DNA from: Branchinecta lynchi
Lineage: Eukaryota; Arthropoda; Branchiopoda; Anostraca; Branchinectidae
Direction of reading: 5' to 3'
Assembly (NCBI GenBank): GCA_023053575.1
Contig: JAKZAP010000007.1
Span: 20,423,464-20,487,463, forward strand
Length of the DNA: 64,000 nt
Below the pieces are notes generated by a model. That model worked only from the letters and a program-made list of their open reading frames with translations, made no database searches and had not been told where the DNA came from. The translations under genes were made by a program, and so were the position numbers. This document shows positions 33,201 through 45,200 of the stretch, in pieces; position 1 is the first letter of the stretch, and each line of letters starts with the position of its first letter.

Positions 33201-36200
33201 AAACGGGTGTAATAAATAATGATAACAGTTTAGGACAAAAGTTTACGTCATATTGACATTTTTTATAGGATTCAGAATTTCCCATAAGAGGACCCTTGCC
33301 AAGAAGGGCCGAAATATCGCTGATGAAGAATCGTAGCTGACATAGCCTATATCCGTTGTAAACATTGTTTGAAGATATGTTTCAAAGTCAGCTTGGGCTC
33401 AAAGAATATTTAGATATTTATAGTTTAGGTGACGTTGATTATTTTAGTGTTCTGATATTCGGATTTTTTCATTTTTTAATTTTAAGATTTTTAACGTCAT
33501 TGAGTGGAGGAGAAGTCGTAGCCACTTAACATAAAAGATATCTACGCAGGAGAATCTTCAAAATACACCGACAGTCTCAGAACGTACTGGCTTTTGTCAA
33601 AGACATGATATTAAATGAGCCAAAAGTTTTGAAAGACCAACATTACAGAAATACTCATAGGAAATATAACTAACACAAGAAACAAATTGGTTATTCGCGT
33701 CTGTTCCTATTAGGCGCACTCTGCAGGTGTCATTCCCTATTTCAGAAGCTCTCCCAGGAAAATAGTGCATGCGTGCGTGTTGGGGGGGGGGGGGGGGGGG
33801 GTATCTGACTTTTAAAGGAAATACATTGCTGGTTCACTTTCAACCACATTACTCTACTTTTCTTTCGTCCTTTACTTCCACTTTTACTCTTCTTAAGTTT
33901 CTTACGAACGCACCCATATTTACACAAAATAATATTCGCGTCAATGCTGCGAACATATGATAAAGACAGGGACGTCGCTAGCCAAAACTCGAGGGGTGGC
34001 AGGGCGCCTGCTGCCTGTTTCAACTTTTCGTCTCATATGTGATAATAAAACTCGTGATAACTGCTAGCGTTGAAGACTGAAGATTAGAAGCCTAGTTGTA
34101 TCTCCCAGCTCAGAAGCGGTTGAAGGGCTTGGGTGAGTATCTTAAAACATACGACTGGCAAATGTCTGGCCATGCTATGACTTTTTGGGGGCAAAACCGC
34201 GCAAGAAAATCTATATAGCTTATTCGACCCAAGCCCCGAATTCCACGCCTAAAAACCGAATGAAATGACGCGACTTTCCAGTAAATAGAGCTTACTATGA
34301 AAGGCACCGCAGTCAAATTCTGTGGAATCCTGTACGATCAGACCGCCTTTTCGAATACCAACTGAAGGTAAGGGCCACTAAGCAGAATCTGCCCGTCTGG
34401 AATGACGACCACCGTCACGACGATTCCAGAAAAATGTGAGACATTTAGCTGGAAGTTGGATAATGTCCTTCAGTTCCAGCCTTCCCCAAAAAGAAGTACT
34501 GATCATCCAGAAAAAGAAACTGAAGACTTGTTCTCAATTTAGAGTTCAAACACAAAATAAAAATCAAATGACGTGTTGTTAAAATCAGACCCGTCATTTA
34601 ATGTCGGACTGGAAAAAATTCTTACCAATAAATGCTGTTCTACTACAATACAAAGGATCTTTACATGAAACTATCAAATTATTGGAAAGGTACGCCACAA
34701 GCAAAATCATCCTGATTTTTACTCGAGCCGAGAGATACTAGTAAACAACAGATCCTGGTAAAACTTAGGTTAAAACTGTGTGCTGCAGTGCGAAATTCAA
34801 GATTTGTCTTCTTTCCGTCATAGAAGCTTAGATCTAACTATCATACTTCTCATTCTGACAAAATATGATTAAAAAACCTCTTTATCTGAACGACTAGAGA
34901 TAACCTGCCTCTCGAACATGCGACTGAGACGCTCGAGAACCCAGAACAACCGATGCCTTAATAACTAGCCTTACTGACTTTTACGGGCGCACTGCCAGCC
35001 CCCCATTTAGCTTCTCTAGGTGAGCGCCCAGATGAGCTGAATTTTCGTGGTCAGGCGCTCTACGAACGCCCGTTTTCGCTAGATTTTTGTGGTCGGGCGC
35101 TCTTTCTTCGAGGAGAGTGGTACCCGCCCCCCCCCCTTAGCGACGCCTCTGGAAAAAGGTCACTTGGCTGCAAACTAAAATTCTGGCCATAATTTTCGGG
35201 ACCATCATGAGTAGGCCTACGGACAAACCGAAACTTATCCAGGTTTATGATGGACGGGTGTAGAAATCAGCTGGAAAAACCTGCCCATCTTCCCCCGCCA
35301 TAAAGATCATCCAGACTGAAAAGCCTCTTCCGTATTCAGATCATACCGTTCCCTTAAGGGCGTTACATGGTCGGTGTAAAAATATTGGGAATTCTTCATA
35401 ACGGAAATGTTCGGCGTAATCGCAGAGCTAAAAATTTTTCAAATTAAGAAATTGTAACGTCAGGCGAAGTAAGAATAAGAAAACGGAATCAGGTAAAATG
35501 AGAATAACAGTAAAGCACAACTATGAATGAAACGAATCGATTCATCGATTCCTTTTGTGTAAGGGCTTCCCGCTGGCCTGCTGTCTGTAAACTTGAAAAA
35601 AAAATAACTATCATTTAATGGCTTTACAACCAGATTAAATCCGGATCTGAATCTGATCATCTGAATTCTTTCGTTGAAACCGAAACTCTGCCGGTTTATT
35701 TGACCTCTATTTTTATGGCACTTGCAGCCTCTGGGTCAAGTGTCATATACCGATCGCAATTCCGTCCGTCGGTCGGGCGGACTGTCCCCCAATTGCGAGT
35801 TAGGGTACTTCCAGATACGCTAGGACGATGAAACTTGGAAGGCGCATCGTGGACCGATTCGGCCATCTGGGGGGGGGGGAAGTGAAGAGAGGGGGACTCC
35901 GGAATATCGAGTCATGCATAACTTTCGAAGGGGTGATCGGATTCGACAGAAACTATATAACTGAACAGAAGAAATGTGTCTGATGTTCCATTCCAAGCCT
36001 GGACTGGATTCGACAGGTGTGAGGGAGTTCTGAGGGGGGAGAGACCGGAAATCCCGTGAAACGGTTAGAGTCGAGGGATCGGGGTGGAACGTCCTTGGAG
36101 GGACAAGCGTCTGCTCCAGATATTGTATACACAATCGGACTGAATCCGGAAACTTTGGTGTGGGGAGAAGAGACGGTCGGATTCCGGTGATGGAGACTTT

Positions 36201-39200
36201 GTGTATTTTCACGAAGAAACTTGGCAGGCATATCAGGGACCCCATCAACCTGACTTGGAAATAGTAATTTTCTCGATTCGATCATCGTGGGGGAGTGGAG
36301 GGAGGAGGAATCCGGAACATTGAGTCATGCGTAACTTTCGAACGGGTGATCGGATTCCAATGAAATTGAACAACTAAATAGAGGACATGTCTTTGATGTT
36401 CTTTTTCATGTCTGGACCGAAACCGACAACTGGGGGGGGGGGGGGTGCGAGACCTGAAAATTCGTGACCATCTTAGACCGATCGGGATGGAACTTGATGG
36501 GAAGAACTGAACATATGCTCTACTTCCAGATGTGCTAGGCCGATGAAACTTGGCTGGAGCATTAGAGACTCGACAAGATTGGTTTAGAAATTGCACTTCT
36601 CAGATCCGAACCGCGAGGTACAAAAATACTTTTTAAGCAAAATATACATTTTCATTACTCTCATGAGCCCGTGATCATTTCGTTACAAGGGTTTTGCTTA
36701 CAATGAATGTCTAGGGCGCGTTTTAACCGCAAAGTGAAAAAAAAATACTTTTGGCCAAACGATACATTTCACGATCTTTAAGGGCCCATGATCATACTTT
36801 TGGCCAAATGACACATGATTATGAACCCAAGGACCCACGATCAGTTTTGCCTTAAAGGTTTTGCTTATAAGTGAATTCCTTATAGCACAAAAAATACTTT
36901 TCATTAAATTTACATTTTTCATGATCCCCATGAACCCATCACAGTTTTGCCTCAAGGGTTTTGTTCAAAGATGAATTTCTAGCGCCCTTAGAGTGCGCAT
37001 CATCACAGCCAAGTGCAATAATATAATACACAAATAATAATATACTTTTTTTTTACCAAACGACACATTCTTGCGATTTCTAAGGGCCCTTGATCATTCT
37101 TATTTCAAGCGTTTTGCTTACAGATGGTCACACACAAAAACATGAATTCCTACTTTCATCCTCTGACTCATCCTTGAAAGTGCCATACCAGCTTCTAGCT
37201 CTTGTTTTACTCACGCGCTGTCATGAGTTATTAGCAATATTCCATAGGAAAGCCATGATAGAAGGATACCCGATTTCGGTCAGGAAATGGACAGTTTATT
37301 TTGAAAAGACTCCACCCCCCCCCCCCATTATAGGCTTAAATCACACATTAATTTGTAGCTAATAGGGCATGAACAATAATTGACACACATTTTGAAATAA
37401 GAACCGGAAAAGGCTGAATAACAAGTTGTTTTTTTCCCAACCACTTAGCCCCGATGACAACGTTGGGCGTTTTCGTGAAAATTAATAGGTTTAGAACATC
37501 CGACAATTAAAGCTCGAGTTAAAACTGAAGCCGACTCGGATACAGGATGAACCCTCAACACACCTATCTAAGAATAACTGTTTTGAGTATGGCTGCCTCC
37601 ATTAAAGGAGATTTCACATTCACGGATATGGCCTACAATTCGTAAACCGAATTCAAATGCACATGCACTGATTAAATTTAATTAGAACATGGACGACGAT
37701 TCTGTTATCCATACAAAGGACATGAAGCGTCAGGGGAGTATCAGGAGATTGGCACAAGTTCTACGCGAACCTTAACCGGTTTGAATGCGAAATTTGCTTT
37801 TTCAGTAACAAAATAAGAAGTCAAGACCAAAGGTTTCGGTGGGATCCCAAACTGCAGCGGATCTTGAGCTTCTTGATTCAGGTCATTTCAGTTATACCAT
37901 CACATGGAATAAACGCGGTTTAATGGATTTTTCTGCATTTTAGCCTTCTACTTAAAGTTCAACTGAGAAGGGATGGGATAGGACAATCTAGTTACCCATC
38001 ACTTATTCACTTAAAATGGCTTGAAGACCCGCTGAAAATGCGTTACTTCGTTGTTCCGCTATTTACGAATTTGATTTTCAAATAGTGGAATTTCTGTGTG
38101 GTTTGTGGTACCTCTATGCGCTTGTATTTGTGCTGTCTGCCTTACTAGAAAGATTTATGCATTTTATTTTCAGGCACTAAGCCGTCTTCATCTAGCTTAC
38201 CACTGCCCACTGAAAAGCCACGATTGTGTTCAGATTAAAATTTCCCGCGTCATAGTAGAATTTAAGTTGTACGGACGGCCAAAGATATTCTGAACGTCGC
38301 AACTAGAGCAGATAGTGGAAAATAAAAAAAATCACTTAGCAGAATCCAAATTATTCAGTTTATTCAATTAAATTACACAAAAATAAATTGGCTTTTCAGT
38401 CGTACTTTAAATTGCTACTCCGTATTTGATGGCACTAAACGTATAAGTCAGCTGAGATTTATTCTAGTGATATTTCGGCCCTTCTTGTCAATGGTCCTAT
38501 TCAGGCTAGCGAAAGAACCATCAAATATGAATCGTAATCAGTATGGGCTGAAGGAATACTTTTGCTACTCAGTTCTTTCTACATGAGCGGGCAATGCTTA
38601 TATTACATTTCTAATTGGTTTAAAGTTAGGAGGTTTCGTCAATACTTCCCTAGCCGTAGTGACATGCGGCAGGTTTATTTTGTTTGCAGACCTTCTGCAA
38701 TTTTTCCTTTTTCAGGGACTTGCCATAACCATTTTCTATTTCATTTTTAAGCACGAGTGGCATATTTTATAATTTCTTTCGCATTTCTTAACTTATGTGC
38801 TAGTACTTCTTCTCTACTCGGTGACATTCTTTTTTTTTAAGTTACCTACTTTCTACTTTCTCCCCTCTCCCCGCTGGAAAACTATTTGCACTTATAACCG
38901 ATAACGAATTGATCTCAAAATAGCACTATGAAGTAGTACGAAAAAGTAGCATGCAGTACTAACGACGCTACTTCATGCTTCTACTTCAAGGCTACCGTGT
39001 TACTGCATACTACTATATGCTACTATTAGCAAGACTGGATGCTACTATGGCAAGATAGGATGCTACTGGATACTACTACATAAGATTGGAACAGTCTGAG
39101 GCACATTAAATGATAGTATTATTTGCTATTGCATAGTATTACATGCAACGTTTTCGTACTACTACCATATTACTACACAGGCTACAAATTTTTCATCGGG

Positions 39201-42200
39201 TACCAACCATTTTCAGTCCATCTAACACCTAATACCCTCTCCCCCCCCCCTCCCAACCATAGACTGATAAGCAGTAGATATGCTTCGCAAACTAGTGTCA
39301 ATCAGCTTAATTTCTAATCAATATTCATAAGCTTATTTTCATAACTATACTAACTGGATGCAATTGATCACGCGGCGCAACTAATCGTGCATTGCAGTCT
39401 CGAAAGTTGTTCCGGAATTTTGAGATTTTTACGTGAAACCGAAACAGGTATTTAGCAAGGGATATGGTACCCGAATTTCACGTCCATGAGCAAAAGTAGG
39501 TAAGGGTGTTTATCTCCTTTCTCGTTGTCTAAATTGTGTGTTCTTGTTCTACTGTTTCACTGTTGTTATTACTTTCTTTATTTGTTTTCAAAGTCAAAGG
39601 ATGATGAGGGATGTCTGGGTAACCCACCACACTGTCTGAAATCTGTATGTAAATATGTAATAAGGCGAATATTTATCATAGGATCCTTTTAAGTTTAATG
39701 TTTCGCGAAAAAATATCTAGGCATCCATCGTAGTATTTAACACAACGATGCACATCCATGAGTTGATAAATATTACCAAACTTCTGACAATGCAACAATG
39801 AAACTGCAAGGAACCAAACTGACCCCTTTCCTGTGAGAACTTCCGATTATACAGCTAAATGCGGCATTTCCCTTCTTTCCAAGGTGTCAAATTGACCCCC
39901 AGATAAGAAGCAATTTGCAGCCTTGGTAATGCTTACAGGAAAGGAGTCAATGTATTTATTTGATTTTATTCATACCCTTCAAATGTCTAAGTTAACAACT
40001 AAAAATATAAAACATTCAGCCATAGGTGAGAACTGCAAGAAAGAATCTTCCACCACAGCATCAATCGTCGGACTTATGCGGCCAAGCCATACCAACCAGC
40101 AACGGATTTAACAATAGTTGCGTTTTTGCAGATACCATGGTATCTGATACCACGGTCTAAAGTCGTTTTTGCCTCAGTTTTTGCAGTTATCTTGGTATCT
40201 GATACCACGGTCAAAATGCGTTTTTGCAGTTATCGTGGTATCTGGCCAGTTATCGTTGTATCTGATATTCAGATAGCACGGTCCGACCGTGGTTACTGAT
40301 CGTAGTATCTGAAAAAGTCATCTCACTTTCTTCAATTTTGTCAAATTGGTGGTGGTGGAAAGAAGTTTGGCACTTATTGATTTGAATGAATATCAGTTTT
40401 CCTTTTGGGATGACTTCGAAAAGCGCAATTTCGGCAATTGTCGTTTTTGCAGAGCAACCGTAGGTATATCAGATACCACGATAACTGCAAAAACGACTAA
40501 CTGCAGATCCAGTTACGGTGGTAACAGATAGCATGGCATCTGCAACAAGACCAAAGGTGTCGATGGGATCCCAAAAATATAATATCTGATTCAGACAATC
40601 GGGTCTTCTCTTCGTCAGATCCAGTCTTGGACAGGCTAATCATCAGAGAAAACCAAGTTCAGATATACCTCTATAAGCCATATATATTTTGACGATACTG
40701 ACCGAGACTTCCTGCTTTACTTCTGACAAGTTTCCGGTTTCGCCTGATTTCCGAGCATAAACTTGTACTTGTCTAGCAAAAAAAGAACAATTCAGAAAGG
40801 AATTCAGCGTATCTCCGATCCCTAGAAAGAACATCTAATAACTTCAAATCAAACTTTAACTTATAAGATTTCCGGTTTCAACCGGATTCCGGACTAATTA
40901 TATGTCCGGGTAAAAAACGATTGTCATACACCGACTCAGCCTCTGTTCTTACCCCTGAATCTGTCATCTAATCAAACTTCTGCTTTTAACAAATTTTCAG
41001 GTTTTAGCCGGATTCCGGGCGAACTAGTTGTCCGGCGAGAAAATGATTTTCACCACCGTGTTCAGCATGTCTTTTTACCTATATATCGAACATTTAATCA
41101 ACTTCAAATTAAACTTTTACTTTTAACCAACATTACGGTTTTCACCGGATTCCGGACTAACTACTTGTTCGGAGAGAGCATGTCTCCTTACCCCTAAATC
41201 GACCATTTAATCAACTTCAAATAAAACTTTCCGGTTTCTGCCGGATTCCAGACGAACTACTTGTCCGGCGAGAAAATGGTTTTCACTATCGTGCTCAGCA
41301 TGCCTTCTTACCCCATAACCGACTATCACATTAGCTGTTTGAAAATATTTTGTTTGTCCCTTAATTTGAACCCCTTCCCTCACCCCTAAATGTGGAGCTA
41401 CATAGCCCATCTACGAACTTGACCTTACCCTTGACTCAATGAATCCTCACACCAAGTTTCATTAAAATATCTCATTCCTTTCGAGAGTTATCGTGCTCAC
41501 AGACAGACGGACAGACGGACATTTTTTCGCTGTCATAGGTATCCCTCCACTTCCGTTTTGTGATCCCAAAACTGCAAACGCAACGCTTCTGCAGAGCAGG
41601 CAGACGATGAGAATTGGGTGTTAACAGACAGGAATTCCTACCGGAAATTTTCGGATTTTACGACGAAAGCGAAGAAAATAAGACCTGGAGAACTTGATCG
41701 TCTGTCCACACAGTGAAGAAGAGGAAAAAGGACCCGATTTTCTTAACGAAGAACATAAATCGTAGCGGGAGACCAAATGGCGGATTGAATAGACTAACTC
41801 TGAATTGAATAGGATCGCATAAACGAATTTGTGTTGACCTGATAAATTTGGTAATGGCTTAATACCTCAAATCTCTTTCAGAAGAGTGGGAAACCCTTTT
41901 ATCATCGAACGTTGACGACGCACTCCACCTCCATTTGGACCGACGCGACGCACCCAAGGAAAAGAGTTCAGTCAGGCTTTGATCCTGGCCCTGATGTCAG
42001 AACAAGAGATATACAGCAAGAGAGATAGATAGGTCCAACATCTTATTTCTCGTAATGTGCAATTTACCGCCTTTAATTCACTAACCGATATCTGCAGTTT
42101 CACGTTCTGTTTAGCCCACTACTGCCATCGTGCAAAATCTACCAAAATTAGCCTATATAAGAAATTAAGGCTACGCGAGTTACGGTATATACGGAAAAAA

Positions 42201-45200
42201 AATCTGGCAAAGCACCCAAACCCTAGAACTGTCTGGAAGTTCTAATTAATGGATCTAGTTTAATCTACGGTACCATCTCTGCGGATCGCACAGTCATCTC
42301 GTATGGTAACAAACGTTATGTCGTGCGTGATGGAAGATCAGAAGATCAAACAAAAGAAAAAGTGAGAATTGGAGGAAATGGCAACCTCCTTAGAGTGCGT
42401 GACATGACTGGCAAATAATTCAACACCCCAGAAAGTGGGACAGGACTTCTTATTAAAAACTGGTTATACGCTAACAGATATTTTTTTCTTTTAATTTTTA
42501 AGATTTCTGAATAGAAGATCTGAATTTCTTGAGAAAGAGTAGGTAAAGCCTGATGAAGTGGTAAAACAAAAATAAAAAAATAAACCTCTCCGTAGCACAA
42601 AAGGTAAGAAATCTGAGAATTCAGACAGAGGCGAATAGTGGGGTCGGGGTGTATCCATCCCCAGTCACTTGGCGCGGATTATTGGAGATACAGGGAACGA
42701 TTCGCAATTACGCGAAAATCCTGTAGTGAGCAAGACAAAAAAGTAGGGTTTACGGGGATTTGAAAACACCATTCATTTACCGACTTTTCCATCACTGTTA
42801 GAGATTGATTTTTTTATTTACTATCACAATAGTTACTATATTTTTAGTTAACCTTTTAAGTGTATTCTTTTGGCGAAGTAGGCTAACACCTACCCTACAG
42901 CGGTTTTAGAGGTTGCCTTATAAATGTATGAATTCAGCAACTTTTGCCGTTAAATGAATGTTCTCATTGACTTACGAGCGTACTTTTACTTCTCTAACAG
43001 ATTTATGGTTTAGGATTCCGGTAGGTCTACTTGTCCAGCGGGGAAAAAGAGTTCAGATACAGATTCAGGATGTATTCTTACCCGTATTTGACGCTCTAAT
43101 CAACTGCAGAATACATTTTTACTTTTCACATATTTTGCCGGATTCCGGAAGAACTACTTGTCCGGTGGAAAAATGAAGTTCAGATCTGGATTTAGCATGT
43201 CTTCTTACCCCGAAATGGACTGTCAAATTAGCTTGAACAAATATTTGATTATTCCTTAATCTTATTCCCTTAAATCTCTTGATCTCTTCCAACCATAAAT
43301 ATAGCAAATCTACGAACTTGACCTGTATAAGGATCCAGAGATGGACGAATCCGGCCATGAAAGGAGTCGAGTCCGAATCCAGGGCTAGGTACGAATCCGA
43401 TTCCGAATCCACCATTTCATGCTGAGGATTCGAATCCGGAATCGAATCCGGCCTTAACAAATTCAATTCATTTACATAGGTTACGGTTTAAAAATCAGAG
43501 GTGACAAAAAGCACTGATATCTAAGGTAACCAGATAATGTGATAGGTTACTGAGGATGGTTCGTGGTGGAGACCAAAAAGTTGGATTCCATAGGCACATT
43601 GTGTAAAAATTGGGAAAACGGAAACTGAAAGGATGGAGTCTAGAAATTTGAGCGGTTTCGTAAGATTTAGGGTTTGGAATCCGTGTCCGAATCCAGCCAG
43701 ACAAGCAGAAGATTCGAATCTGGCCAAAAGGACGAATCCTGGATTCGGATTCGCCCATCTCTGCAAGGAGCTCAATGGATCCTCATACCGAGTTTGAAAA
43801 CTGTATCTACCCTTCGAGAAGTATCGTGACGGACATAAAACTTTTACGGGGCCAAGAGTATCCCTCATTGACATTTGGTATCCAAAAACAGCCACTTCAC
43901 TTCCGTGTGGACGGAACGCACGAGTACTCGCGGTCTTAAGGGACCGACGCAAAGTCGGCTATACGCGACCACAATGAAACTTATTACACACTATCAAATA
44001 TCCTGGGTCAATGCAGAAGAAATAATGAAAATACCGAACATAAACAAACGTCAGCACCAATTTTGGTATGCACCGTATCCAACGGACATATTATTTCGGT
44101 AGCCGGTACACCAGGGAGTATCGAAAAGACTTAATAAAATTATACTAGCACCAATAGCGACAGAGAGCGCTCCTACTGAAACTCATTCAGTCGTTCACCA
44201 ACGCTGGCTCTGCTAACTTCCTATAACATTTTAACCTAAACACACTGCAGGAGCGCAGAAAGGAGCTAAGCACTGACTTCGGTTCAGCCATGGTATCTCA
44301 TCCTCTCCACTCCCAAGTCCTACCTCCCCCCTATCAAAATGTTAGAAGTCGACCAGAACGAGTGGTAAGTTCTAAGGTTCCCAAGCTCTGTCCCGTACCT
44401 ACAAAACACGCTAGATATGCAAAAAGTTGTGTACCCGAGTTCGTGAAATATTTTAACGAAATTTGAATTCTTAAGCGTACTGACATTTTACACATATATT
44501 GTAGTTTTTTCTGTCTGTTTGACAATAATCGCAAATTTGGTTTATAACCACGATAGTCAATTTTTAAAATAAACTTTCTATCTATCTATCTATCTATTCT
44601 GAACATTGGAAAAAATTATACAGCCTCCATTGTTTCCTTGACGTGTTCAGACCGGACCTTTTCTTTCCTAGAAATTTCCAAACCCGCAAGTTTGTCTCGC
44701 TTTAAATGCCGCAAGCATACTTGTCGGCGCTGCAAATATTGCCCGTTTGCAAAGCACTGAAAGTATAGGCCTTGCCGCTACTCCTAGTGTTATTTTGCTC
44801 TGGTAGCCCTGCAGTGATCTACAAGGCGTCTGTTTCAGACTGACCTGGGTATGTACAAAAGGAATTTGCAATAACTAAAACAATTAACCGTTATTTGCTT
44901 AAGACCGGTCTTTACTAAATGAGTATTGCGATCTCAAATCTGAAACCCCCTTTACCAACATGGCAGCTACCATTCTCTGGAACGCCAATATTATTTATTT
45001 CTTGCTATGAAGAAGAGGTAAAAGCGGAACAGATCCGCCTTTTTCAAACACCGATTTTGCTGCACACTTCGGTAATTACAAGAGCTGAGCCGTATGCCAA
45101 AACCGTGACAGTGAAGAAAGAGTCGGGATTATACTGTACCACATCACAATGGTTCCGCGAGTCCACCAGACCTTGGCCTTTTCTTCAGGAAAAGAAAAAA

